Shown here: piece after piece, positions 25,882-33,968 of the stretch | Layout of the letters: each line of letters opens with the position of its first letter | Numbering within the stretch: the first letter of the stretch is position 1 | Source of the DNA: Cobetia amphilecti | Lineage (GTDB): Bacteria > Pseudomonadota > Gammaproteobacteria > Pseudomonadales > Halomonadaceae | Assembly (NCBI RefSeq): GCF_030010415.1 | Contig: NZ_JASCSA010000011.1 | DNA length: 64,000 nt | Reading direction: 5' to 3' (one strand) | Notes under the pieces: model-generated | Database searches by the model: none | What the model saw: the letters and a program-made list of their open reading frames with translations, nothing else | Told to the model about the DNA's origin: nothing | Position numbers and translations under genes: made by a program

Positions 25882-27323
25882 GAGTCACTTCCGGTGGTCG
25901 TGGCGTTCTTGTCGCCAGCTGCGGTGTTCTTGTCGCCAGCTGCGGTGCTCTTGTCGCCAGCTGCGGTGTTCTTGTCGTCAGCTGCGGTGTTTTGATCGGC
26001 AACCGTGGCGCTCTTGTCGCCAGCCGTCGTCTTGTCGTCAGCCGCCTCGGCATCAGTTGTCTTGGCGGTCGGCGTCGGCGCATCGCCGCGCACGCGCAGT
26101 GCCATGCCGGCTTCGACGCTGCTCAGGGAGCTGGTGATGACGCGCTCGCCGTCCACCAGACCGTCGGCGACCAGCAGGGTGTCATTGCCCAGATGGCGCA
26201 CGCCTACCGAGCGCTTCTCGAGATGCCCGTCCTCCGTCAGCACCCAGACCTGCTGGCCGCTGCGCAGCGCACTGATCGGCAGTTCGATCAGCGAGGCGGT
26301 GCGCTGGGGTGTCAGGGTCGCCTCGACCACATCGCCGATGCGCAGCGCCGGGGTGCTGGCGCGCGCCTCCTCTGAGACATTGAGCGCCAGCGGGTCTTCC
26401 ACCGCCACCATCACCTGGGTCAGCAGGCCGTTGTCTTCCAGCGAAGGCAGCACGCTCCACACTTCGCCACGGCGATGCTGGCCATCCGGCCAGGCCTTGC
26501 TCGAGAGCAGTACCGGCGTGCCCTGGCCATCACGGGCGTGGGTCGAGAGCCATTCCATGTCGGCCTGCGGCAGATTGAGGCGCACCCAGAAGCGGTCGGT
26601 GGCCACCAGCGTCAAAAGGTCGGTGAAGGCGTTGAGATCACTGCCTTCGCCGACCAGCCGCTCGCTGATCAGGCCGTCGTAGGGGGCGCGAATCTCGGTG
26701 CGGGCCAGATTGAGCTTGGCTTGATCGCGGCTGGCGCGGGCGCTTTCCACGGCGGCCTGGGCCGACTTGAGCTGAGGCTCGCGCAGGACCAGCGCTTTCT
26801 GGGCCGCCGGCAGATTGCGACCGAAGGTCTTGTATTCCGAGGCGGCGCGGATCTGCTCGCCCTTTTCAGAGGCGAGGCTGGCTTCTGCCGTGGCGAGATC
26901 CGCCTCGGCCTGACGCAGTGCCAGCTGATAATCCAGTTGATCGAGACTGGCCAGCAGCTGGTTCTTGCGAACCTCGCGGCCGGCCTCGATGCCTTCGGGG
27001 AAGGGCGCCAGCTGACCGCTGACGCGCGTGGAGACCGTGGTCTGACGATCGGCGATCACGCGACCGAAGCCCTCAAGCGTCGGGGCGTTGGCGGCATGGC
27101 TGACCGTCACTACCTCGACCGTGGGCGCAGGCGCTTCGCTGGGGGCACGCTTCGGTGCCCCGGGGCGATGATTCATCCACCAGGCGGCCAGCGCGATCGC
27201 CAGCGCGAGAATGATCAGCGCCAGCAGGCGCATCCAGATCAGGCGCCGCGAGGAGGGTGCGGGGCGGCCGGCAGGGGCGGGCGACGCGGAAGACGACGCT
27301 GGCGTCTCAGGGCTATGGTCCAT
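25878..27323 (-). CDS. RND efflux membrane-fusion (periplasmic adaptor) protein
   Basis: A 481-residue adaptor. A membrane anchor lies near residues 29-47 (LLALIILALAIALAAWWM), followed by barrel-sandwich, alpha-hairpin (LRQAEADLATAEASLASEKG) and beta-barrel domains (TEIRAPYDGLISERLVGEGS is the lipoyl-like half). It bridges the RND pump to an outer-membrane channel. The start at 27323 has GGAG upstream; the longer frame from 27563 is not supported. The last 50 residues are an unusual Asp/Lys/Thr/Ala tail of seven-residue repeats (AAGDKNT type) coded by 21-bp tandem DNA repeats. It is first in the operon mfp-rnd-baeS-baeR. Confidence 0.9.
   Translation of the reverse strand: MDHSPETPASSSASPAPAGRPAPSSRRLIWMRLLALIILALAIALAAWWMNHRPGAPKRAPSEAPAPTVEVVTVSHAANAPTLEGFGRVIADRQTTVSTRVSGQLAPFPEGIEAGREVRKNQLLASLDQLDYQLALRQAEADLATAEASLASEKGEQIRAASEYKTFGRNLPAAQKALVLREPQLKSAQAAVESARASRDQAKLNLARTEIRAPYDGLISERLVGEGSDLNAFTDLLTLVATDRFWVRLNLPQADMEWLSTHARDGQGTPVLLSSKAWPDGQHRRGEVWSVLPSLEDNGLLTQVMVAVEDPLALNVSEEARASTPALRIGDVVEATLTPQRTASLIELPISALRSGQQVWVLTEDGHLEKRSVGVRHLGNDTLLVADGLVDGERVITSSLSSVEAGMALRVRGDAPTPTAKTTDAEAADDKTTAGDKSATVADQNTAADDKNTAAGDKSTAAGDKNTAAGDKNATTTGSDS
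25903..26028. repeat. Six in-frame 21-bp repeats at the 3' end of the adaptor gene
   Basis: Units begin at 25903, 25924, 25945, 25966, 25987 and 26008, with consensus GTGTTCTTGTCGCC followed by AGCTGCG on the plus strand. The fifth and sixth copies are diverged. They encode heptapeptides of the AAGDKNT type. Confidence 0.85.
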
Positions 27324-27691
27324 GCGGACTCCGAACGAAAAGTGACTGGCCTGATGCGCAGCCGTCTTCTGGCCAGTCGCTTTGGCGTCGGTCAGAGCGG
27401 GCGGTGGATCATGGCCATGAAAGGCAGACGAATGGGTGGATGATCGCATGATGCCATTCAGGCGCAATGCCAAAATGGGAAATAGCGTGCAACAGACGCA
27501 ATCTGCCATTGCGTGATTGGCGCCCCACAAAAAAAGCTGCCACACGAAGTGGCAGCTTTTCACGAGTGCGCCTGGCGGGCGGTGCCTGCTGACGGGATGA
27601 ACCCTCCTGTCAGCCTGGCTGAACCGCGCGGGCAGGCCAGATTTCAGTAGTTGAAATAGTTGAAATAGTTGAACTGGATGAACGGGATAAA
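27324..27691. other. Region between the efflux operon and gntP
   Basis: No gene is seen in these 368 bases. They hold the putative promoter region of the efflux-BaeSR operon, a bidirectional terminator (27531-27560) and a 9-bp tandem array that runs into the gntP stop. Clear promoter boxes were not resolved. Confidence 0.55.
27531..27560 (-). terminator. Bidirectional hairpin terminator after gntP
   Basis: AGCTGCCAC pairs with GTGGCAGCT across ACGAA, flanked by AAAA on one side and TTTT on the other. It serves gntP on the minus strand. Confidence 0.85.
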
Positions 27692-27701
27692 CTAGATGAA
27701 C
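27648..27701. repeat. Six degenerate 9-bp repeats across the gntP stop codon
   Basis: Units TAGTTGAAA, TAGTTGAAA, TAGTTGAAC, TGGATGAAC, GGGATAAAC and TAGATGAAC run from 27648 to 27701. The gntP stop (27692-27694) lies at the junction of the last two. Reading past the stop would give Phe/Ile/Asn/Tyr repeats. Confidence 0.75.
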
Positions 27702-29050
27702 AGGCCGATCAGCAGCGCCATGCAGACGCCGATCACGCCGATCAGGGTCTCCATCACTGTCCAGCTCTTCAGTGTTTCCTTCTCGGTGAGGCCGAAGTAG
27801 CGGCTGACCAGCCAGAAGCCGGAGTCATTGACGTGACTGAGCACGGTGGCGCCACTGGCGATGGCGATCACCACCAGCCCCAGCACCGGGCCGGACAGCG
27901 CCAGCGTATCGATCACCGGGGCCATGAGGCCGGCGGCGGTGATCATCGCCACGGTGGCCGAGCCCTGGATGACACGCACGGCGGTGGCGATCAGGAAGGC
28001 GAGCAGGATAGGCGGCAGGTTGCTGTCGGCCATCAGGTTGCCGAGCACGTCACCGACCCCGGAATCGATCAGCATCTGCTTGAAGACGCCGCCCGCGCCG
28101 GTGACCAGGATGATGATGCCGGCGGGTTCGAGTGCCTTGGTGGCGACTTCCATCACCTGTTCGCGTGTCATGCCACGGCGTGTGCCCAGCAGGGTGAAGG
28201 CCATCAGGGTGGCCAGGCTCAGCGCCACGAACGGGTGGCCGAGGAAGCCCAGCCAGCCGACCAGCGGGCTGTCGTCACCGAACAGGAAGCCCGAGACGGT
28301 GTTGAGCACGATCAGCGCCAGCGGCAGCAGCACGATGGACAGGATCAGACCGAAGCCCGGAGCGCGCTGATTGACCTCTTCATCGCTCATCACGCTGCCG
28401 GTATTTTCCATGTAATCCGGGATCCTGGCGTCGATGCGCGCCGCGATGAAGCGACCGAAGATCGGCCCCGCGACGATCATCGCCGGCAGACCGCACAGCG
28501 CGCCGAACAGGATGACGTAGCCGAGATCGGCACCGATCAGCTTGGCGACCGCGATCGGCCCCGGCGTCGGCGGAATGAAGGAGTGCGTCACGGCAAGACC
28601 GGCGAGCAGCGGGATGCCGTAATAGAGCAGCGAGCGGCCGCTGCGGCGTGCCAGCGCATAGACCAGCGGCACCAGGATGATGAAGGCGACATCCAGGAAC
28701 ACCGGAATCGCGACCAGAAAGCCGGTCAGCGCCAGCGCCCATTGCGAGCGTGAGGTGCCGAAGCGCCCCAGCAGGGTGTTGGCCATGCGATCGACACCGC
28801 CGGACACTTCCAGCATCTTGCCGAACATCGCGCCGAGACCGACCACGGTGGCAACGAAGCCCAGGGTGTTGCCCATGCCGTTGGTGACGGAGTCGATGAT
28901 GGCGTCGGGCTGCATGCCGGTGGCCAGTCCGACCCCCAGACTCACCACCAGCAGGGCAACGAAGGCATGCAGGCGCAGGCGCATGACGAGGTAAAGCAGC
29001 AGCAGAATGCCGCCGAGGGCGGCAAGGACGAGGGTGCTATCTGGGGACAT
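27692..29050 (-). CDS. gntP: GntP-family gluconate:H+ symporter
   Basis: A 452-residue permease with about 12 to 14 membrane segments. GntP-family features include FVATVVGLGAMFGKMLEVSG, PVFLDVAFIILVPL and HSFIPPTPGPIAVAKLIGAD. It imports D-gluconate or a related aldonate. It is divergent from gntK across 293 bp that carry a GntR operator, and lies near gntR, so gluconate is the likely substrate; the family also includes ketogluconate and fructuronate carriers. The gene's stop codon falls in a 9-bp tandem array. Confidence 0.9.
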   Translation of the reverse strand: MSPDSTLVLAALGGILLLLYLVMRLRLHAFVALLVVSLGVGLATGMQPDAIIDSVTNGMGNTLGFVATVVGLGAMFGKMLEVSGGVDRMANTLLGRFGTSRSQWALALTGFLVAIPVFLDVAFIILVPLVYALARRSGRSLLYYGIPLLAGLAVTHSFIPPTPGPIAVAKLIGADLGYVILFGALCGLPAMIVAGPIFGRFIAARIDARIPDYMENTGSVMSDEEVNQRAPGFGLILSIVLLPLALIVLNTVSGFLFGDDSPLVGWLGFLGHPFVALSLATLMAFTLLGTRRGMTREQVMEVATKALEPAGIIILVTGAGGVFKQMLIDSGVGDVLGNLMADSNLPPILLAFLIATAVRVIQGSATVAMITAAGLMAPVIDTLALSGPVLGLVVIAIASGATVLSHVNDSGFWLVSRYFGLTEKETLKSWTVMETLIGVIGVCMALLIGLFI

Positions 29051-29142
29051 GATGGCGAACTCTTGCGGCTGGCAACGGCGTGATCATCGGCCATTGCCCA
29101 AAGGCGTATTGTGTGAGGCGTCGTGGGTCGTGCAGGATGAAA

Positions 29143-29154
29143 GTTACCGGTAAC
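29143..29154. promoter_or_regulatory. GntR operator
   Basis: GTTACCGGTAAC is a perfect 12-bp palindrome that matches the core of the E. coli GntR site (ATGTTACCGATAACAT type). It sits between the divergent gntP and gntK genes. Local gntR encodes the expected regulator. Confidence 0.8.
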
Positions 29155-29343
29155 ATTAACGCTTACGCAATGATCCGAAAGGTGCATGAGGGACAAAAGT
29201 CTGTCGCGTCTGGCAGCTGACTGTCCGTCAATTGGCAGTCGCTCAGCGCGCGACAGCCGTCCCGAGGCGCCGGACAAGGGATTGATCGGCAACATCGGGT
29301 ACGCTGGTGGGCCATCGTTTTCATTCAGGGGGAGAGGGTTTTC

Positions 29344-29934
29344 ATGCAGCAGCAGGCAGAAGGAGCATCAGCGGTCGCGTCGATGCCGACCAGGTCAGAG
29401 GCTCTGGCCGCTCAGGGTGGCGTGCGTCTGGTGGTCATGGGGGTGTCGGGCTGTGGCAAGTCACACGTCGGGCAGCAGCTGGCGGCGTGCCTGGGCGCGC
29501 AGTTCATCGATGGCGACGATTATCACGGTGAGGCCAACGTGGCCAAGATGGCGCGCGGCATCCCGCTGGATGACGACGATCGCCACGGCTGGCTGGCCCG
29601 TCTGGCCGAGCTGATCGAGGCGGCGCGTCGCGACGGGCGCAGTCTGGTACTGGCCTGCTCGTCCTTGAAGCGACGTTATCGGGATCAACTGCGTGGCGGG
29701 GACCCCGCGCTGGGCTTCGTGTTCCTCGAAGGCACGCGCGAGCTGCTGCTGGAGCGCCTCGAGGCGCGGACCGATCATTTCTTCAAGGGCGCTGACATGC
29801 TCGACAATCAGCTGGCGACGCTCGAGGTGCCCGGCGACGATGAAGGGCGCATCCACACCCTCGACATCAGCGCCACACCGCAGGCGCTGGTCGAGAGTGT
29901 CTGTCAGCAGATTGTCGACGCGCCGGAGCGCTAG
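29344..29934 (+). CDS. gntK: Gluconokinase
   Basis: A 196-residue P-loop kinase that phosphorylates D-gluconate to 6-phosphogluconate for the Entner-Doudoroff or pentose-phosphate pathway. The Walker A motif GVSGCGKS lies at about 33-40. Gluconokinase motifs FIDGDDYHGEANVAKMARG and VLACSSLKRRYRDQLRG follow. It is about 20 residues longer at the N-terminus than E. coli GntK (175). The start at 29344 is preceded by GGGGAGAGGG; an internal ATG at 29383 lacks such a site. It is divergent from gntP and convergent with gntR, 42 bases apart. Confidence 0.93.
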   Translation: MQQQAEGASAVASMPTRSEALAAQGGVRLVVMGVSGCGKSHVGQQLAACLGAQFIDGDDYHGEANVAKMARGIPLDDDDRHGWLARLAELIEAARRDGRSLVLACSSLKRRYRDQLRGGDPALGFVFLEGTRELLLERLEARTDHFFKGADMLDNQLATLEVPGDDEGRIHTLDISATPQALVESVCQQIVDAPER

Positions 29935-29976
29935 TCGCTCTCCAGACGTCTCACGGCGCCAGGCTGCCGCCACGTA

Positions 29977-31020
29977 TTACGAGGACAGGCTGCCACCTGT
30001 CTGCAGGCTGAAGCCCAGATCTTCCCACAGGCCGTGGGGCGTGGCGTCGAGATCACCGCTCAAGCGCGCCAGCAGCAGGGCGGCGGCGCGCTCGCCGATC
30101 TCGCGGCGTGGCGTGACCACGCTGGCCAGCGGCGGCCAGGTGCCACGGGTCATCTCCAGGCCGTTGAAGCCGGCCAGCGCCAGCTGGTCGGGCACCGACA
30201 GGCCGCGGCGCTGACACTCGAACAGCCCGCCGGCCGCCAGGTCGTCATTGCAGCAGAACACGGCCTGGGTCTCGGGCCAGCGGGTCAGCATCTCGTCGAG
30301 CAGCTCGCCGCCCATGCGCACGCTGGAGGGCGCATCGGTGGTCAACAGCGCCTGCTGCGACAGGCCGGCGGCCTCCATCGCCGCGCGCCAGCCGCCCAGG
30401 CGCTGTTCGACGCGGCGGTCCATGCGCGCACCGAGAAAACCGATATGGCGATGCCCCAGCGCGATCATGGCCTCGGTCATCGCGCGGCCAGCGGCGTGCT
30501 GGTCCAGTCCCACCGCCATGTCGAGCGGCGTCTCGCGCTTCTCCATGCACTCCACCACCGCACAGCCCGAGCGCGCGATCATCTCGCGGGTACGAGGGCT
30601 ATGGCGACTGCCGCACAGCACCAGCCCATCGATGCCGAAGGAGAGCCAGGTCTCGATCAGGCGCTCCTCTTCCTGCATCGAATAGCCGGTATGGCCGATC
30701 AGCAGCTGATAGCCCGCGGCGGCCAGCGGGGCTTCCAGGCCGCGATGCAACTCCGAGAACACGGCGTTGGAGAGAGACGGAATCAGCAGCGCGATCAGCC
30801 GCGAGTGACCGCTGGCGAGGCTGCCGGCCTGGCGGTTGGGCATATAGCCCAGCTCGCGGGCGCATTCGGTTACCCGCTCGCGCATCGCGGCGGACACCTT
30901 CTCGGGCTGATTGAGCGCGCGCGACACCGTGACCTTGGTGACGCCCAGTCGGGCGGCGATATCGGCCAGGGTGACGCGCTTGAGGCGGGAAGCTTTGTGA
31001 GGCTGAGAGGGCATGGACAT
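29977..31020 (-). CDS. gntR: Gluconate repressor GntR (LacI family)
   Basis: A 347-residue LacI/GalR regulator. The helix-turn-helix reads VTLADIAARLGVTKVTVSRA, followed by LNQPEKVS and an effector domain (LIALLIPSLSNAVFSELHRG; GLDQHAAGRAMTEAMIALGH; FCCNDDLAAGGLFECQRRG). The DNA-binding segment and the nearby perfect GntR palindrome make it the gluconate repressor, relieved by gluconate. The ATG at 31020 has no strong ribosome-binding site; an in-frame ATG lies at 31014. It is convergent with gntK. Confidence 0.88.
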   Translation of the reverse strand: MSMPSQPHKASRLKRVTLADIAARLGVTKVTVSRALNQPEKVSAAMRERVTECARELGYMPNRQAGSLASGHSRLIALLIPSLSNAVFSELHRGLEAPLAAAGYQLLIGHTGYSMQEEERLIETWLSFGIDGLVLCGSRHSPRTREMIARSGCAVVECMEKRETPLDMAVGLDQHAAGRAMTEAMIALGHRHIGFLGARMDRRVEQRLGGWRAAMEAAGLSQQALLTTDAPSSVRMGGELLDEMLTRWPETQAVFCCNDDLAAGGLFECQRRGLSVPDQLALAGFNGLEMTRGTWPPLASVVTPRREIGERAAALLLARLSGDLDATPHGLWEDLGFSLQTGGSLSS

Positions 31021-31090
31021 TCAAGCGGCTGCGAAGGAGGACAAGAGTGTCCCTGTTAAGGCAGCCCGGGAGCAAGCCTTGCCCGGCGGA

Positions 31091-32017
31091 TCAGACGTGA
31101 CTCAGCGAGAGCAGGAACAGAATCATCGGCGGCGCCGCCAGCGAAAGCAGGAAGCCCGAGACCACGGCGACCGGGACGCAGGCCACGCCGCCGGTCTGCT
31201 GGATCACCGGTAGCGTGAAGTCCATCGAGGTGGCCCCGCCGATGCCGATGGCCAGCGGCGTGTAGCGCTGGATGGTCAGGGGGATCAGCACGAAGGCCAG
31301 CAGCTCACGCGCCAGATCATTGAAGAAGGCGGCGCCGCCGAGAATCGGCCCGAGCTGATCACCGATCAGGATCCCCGACAGGGAGTACCAGCCGAAGCCG
31401 GCCGAGATCGCCATGCCCTGATTCCACTCCAGCGCCAGCAGAGGCGCCGCCAGCAGGCCACCGAGCAGCGAACTGGCCATCACCGTCAGCGCGATGATCA
31501 GGCCGTGTCGATTGAGCAGGATCTGGCGCAGGCTCATGCCGGAGCTTCTGAGCTGGCAGCCGATCAACGCCAGCAGCACATAGAGCGCCCATTCGGCGAG
31601 GGTATCGGTATCAAGCTGGGTGCCGAAGGTCTTGAGCAGCACGCCGGCGCCGACGCCGAGCGCGACCACGGCGGCAAGGGTCAGCGAGCCGGACAGCGCC
31701 TGCCAGCGGGTCATCGGCGCGCCATCCACCGCCTGGGCGGGATTGGCGCGCAGCGGGCTGCGGCGCGACAGCCACCACAGCGCCAGCAGATTCAGCGGCG
31801 TGATGATGGTGAACAGCGTCAACGCCTGACCGCTCATGGCGGCCATGCCGACACTCAACTGCTCCAGCGCCGCCAGCCCCATGCCCATCAGGAACAGGAT
31901 GAGATAGATGGAGGCATTGACCAGCCGATTGACCACCGCCAGGCGGCCAGGATCGGTGAGACGTACCAGATAGCCGAGTATCAGCGGCAGCAGAATGAAG
32001 ATGAGACCCGACAGCAT
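31091..32017 (-). CDS. lysO: Lysine exporter LysO
   Basis: A 308-residue membrane protein of the LysO (YbjE, DUF340) family, with about 8 to 10 membrane segments. It matches E. coli LysO along its length: ILLPLILGYLVRL, ASIYLILFLMGMGLAALEQL, SGFGWYSLSGIL-like (AGFGWYSLSGILIGDQLGPI), GGAAFFNDLARELLAFVLIP and GGATSMDFTLPVIQQTGG. LysO exports lysine and toxic analogues such as thialysine. The start at 32017 has GGAAGG upstream; an in-frame ATG at 32050 adds a non-conserved leader. The leader contains a small GCCGCCC/GGGCGGC hairpin. A lysine riboswitch was looked for and not recognised. Confidence 0.92.
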   Translation of the reverse strand: MLSGLIFILLPLILGYLVRLTDPGRLAVVNRLVNASIYLILFLMGMGLAALEQLSVGMAAMSGQALTLFTIITPLNLLALWWLSRRSPLRANPAQAVDGAPMTRWQALSGSLTLAAVVALGVGAGVLLKTFGTQLDTDTLAEWALYVLLALIGCQLRSSGMSLRQILLNRHGLIIALTVMASSLLGGLLAAPLLALEWNQGMAISAGFGWYSLSGILIGDQLGPILGGAAFFNDLARELLAFVLIPLTIQRYTPLAIGIGGATSMDFTLPVIQQTGGVACVPVAVVSGFLLSLAAPPMILFLLSLSHV

Positions 32018-32212
32018 GACCCTTCCTTGGCGTTGCCGCCCGGACAGCAAGGGCGGCGCAAGTGATTGATTGACGGTGAATACCGCCGAGGGGCCTTACT
32101 ATATCGGTTGGCGTGGAGTCTGGATAACCCCGCCACCACCATTGCGCGAGAGACTTGCTGATGGCGTATCAGCGGGGCTTATGATCAGCCGCGCTAGAGG
32201 CGGGAGCTGTCA

Positions 32213-33076
32213 TCACTGGCGGGCGCTGCTCAGCTGGTTCAGGGTCAGATGGGCCGAGCGCGGCGGCACCTCGCCGTTGCGGTTGCCGTCCTTGTCTATG
32301 ACGTCTTCGTAGTCGAGGTAATCGAGGCCGACCATCAGGCCCGGCCAGCGCGGTGCCAGCCAGATACGGTAGTGCTTGTGCTCGCGATGCTTGCGCCATG
32401 CCTCGATGCGCAGGGTGCGGAAGGTGCGCTGTGCCGCCTGGCGTGTTTCCTGGCCCTGGATCTCATACATCAGGGTGCGCTGGCGGCCCTTGTGGTCGAG
32501 ATAATCCAGTGAGCAGGGCGTCGCGGCCAGACAGGCCTGCTCGCTCCATTGGCTGTCGACCTGCTGGCTCAGCAACACCAGCAGGCTCTGACGGTCAGGC
32601 AGGCGGGTGTTGCCTGCTTCCGGCGCTTCCCGGTTGTAGTCCTTGCCGATGCCGGCCAGCCGATAGCCGGAGCGATAGCCCTCAGGCAGCAGGCGGCCCT
32701 CCGCGAGCGTGAAGCGGCCCTGCTCATAGCCACTGGCGACCTTGATGGAGGCCTCCATGCTGGCGATGTACAGCTCGCCACTCTGGCTGACGCGCTGGGT
32801 GATGGGCACGTCCGGCCAGCCATCCAGCACCAGGGTGTAGTGGGCGGTGAAGGGCACCGGCGCGATGCTGGCGACAGGCGCCAGGGGCGCGTCAGGGCTG
32901 TCAGCGGCCTCATCGCTGGCCGCCTGGGCACTGCCTGCCAACAGCAGGAGCGCCCCCAGGCCTGCGCGGCACAGGCGCTGCCATGCCGATGGCCGATCAG
33001 CGCGTGTGGCGGTGCAAGCGCCGCGACGCGCGGGGGCTTGAGAGAAGAGAGACAAGGCGGAAGATGGCAGGGTCAT
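32213..33076 (-). CDS. DUF3108 secreted protein
   Basis: A 287-residue protein. After about 35 basic, Ala-rich residues comes a hydrophobic signal (LCRAGLGALLLLAGSAQA) and an acidic linker. The DUF3108 domain follows (PFTAHYTLVLDGWPDVPITQRV; EGRLLPEGYRSGYRLAGIGK; YEIQGQETRQAAQRTFRTLR; WLAPRWPGLMVGLDYLDYED). DUF3108 proteins are periplasmic or outer-membrane-associated and of unknown function in Gammaproteobacteria. The ATG at 33076 has GGGAG upstream; the frame extends to 33199 but without a supported start. The gene is flanked by lysO (same strand) and the divergent DJ-1-type gene. Confidence 0.75.
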   Translation of the reverse strand: MTLPSSALSLFSQAPARRGACTATRADRPSAWQRLCRAGLGALLLLAGSAQAASDEAADSPDAPLAPVASIAPVPFTAHYTLVLDGWPDVPITQRVSQSGELYIASMEASIKVASGYEQGRFTLAEGRLLPEGYRSGYRLAGIGKDYNREAPEAGNTRLPDRQSLLVLLSQQVDSQWSEQACLAATPCSLDYLDHKGRQRTLMYEIQGQETRQAAQRTFRTLRIEAWRKHREHKHYRIWLAPRWPGLMVGLDYLDYEDVIDKDGNRNGEVPPRSAHLTLNQLSSARQ

Positions 33077-33333
33077 GGTGACTCCCGAGACCGGCACTGG
33101 AGCCGTGGCCTGTGAATGGGGGTGTCGAGCGGTCAGGCAGCGACGGGGCAGGGCGACTGCACGTGATGATGTAATGATGTTGAGGCGATCCACAATCAAG
33201 CCAACGCCCGTCAGGCGGCCACGACGATATTTCAGCGCTTGCTCATGTGCAATGGATAGGTACTCTGTAACTGCCTTGTCCTTCCGCCGCGCGCGGCGCG
33301 TACCTAGACGTTGGGTCCAATCAGGAGATCATC

Positions 33334-33894
33334 ATGGCCAGCATTGTCATCATTGCCGGGGATTTTGTAGAAGATTATGAGCTGATGGTGCCGTTCCAGG
33401 CGCTGCAGGCGATGGGGCATCGCGTGGATGTCGTCTGCCCGGACAAGACGGAAGGCGATATCGTCAAGACCGCCATCCACGACTTCGAGGGTGATCAGAC
33501 CTACACCGAAAAGCCGGGCCACAACTTCGCGCTCAACGCCAGCTTCGCCGATATCGCCGTCGAGAGTTACGACGCGCTGCTGATCCCCGGTGGCCGCGCC
33601 CCCGAGTATCTGCGTCTGGATGAGCGTGTGCTGGCGATGGTGCGTCACTTCGTCGAGGCCGACAAGCCCATCGCCGCCGTCTGTCATGGTCCGCAGCTGC
33701 TGGCCGCCGCCATGTCGCTGGAAGGCCATCGCGTCAGCGCCTATCCGGCCTGTGCGCCTGAGGTGAAGCTGGCGGGCGGTGAGTTCGTGTCGCTGGAAGT
33801 GACCGACGCCGTGACCTCCGGCAAGCTGGTGACCGCACCGGCCTGGCCGGCACATCCGGAATGGCTGCGTCAGTTCCAGGCGCTGCTGGTGTGA
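33334..33894 (+). CDS. DJ-1/PfpI-family protein
   Basis: A 186-residue Rossmann-like protein of the DJ-1/PfpI superfamily. The nucleophile elbow is AVCHGPQLLAAA, with Cys about 113 followed by His; the conserved Glu is in DFVEDYELMVPF. Such proteins act as glyoxalases, protein/nucleotide deglycases or proteases; the activity of this member is not deducible. The ATG has AGGAG at the normal distance. It stands alone, divergent from the DUF3108 gene and convergent with the PLP enzyme gene. Confidence 0.88.
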   Translation: MASIVIIAGDFVEDYELMVPFQALQAMGHRVDVVCPDKTEGDIVKTAIHDFEGDQTYTEKPGHNFALNASFADIAVESYDALLIPGGRAPEYLRLDERVLAMVRHFVEADKPIAAVCHGPQLLAAAMSLEGHRVSAYPACAPEVKLAGGEFVSLEVTDAVTSGKLVTAPAWPAHPEWLRQFQALLV

Positions 33895-33968
33895 TGCACC
33901 CCCGCTAGCCACGCCATCACATCGGATCTGCCTTACGACACCCTGCCACTCGGCGGGGTGTCGTCGTT

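Noticed and set aside
24349..25995. A 548-codon open frame antisense to the RND pump gene
   Set aside because: Shadow of a long, strongly biased gene; its C-terminus is only the reverse reading of the 21-bp repeats.
32018..32212. Lysine riboswitch upstream of lysO
   Set aside because: The region contains only a simple G/C hairpin; the conserved lysine-riboswitch core was not found.
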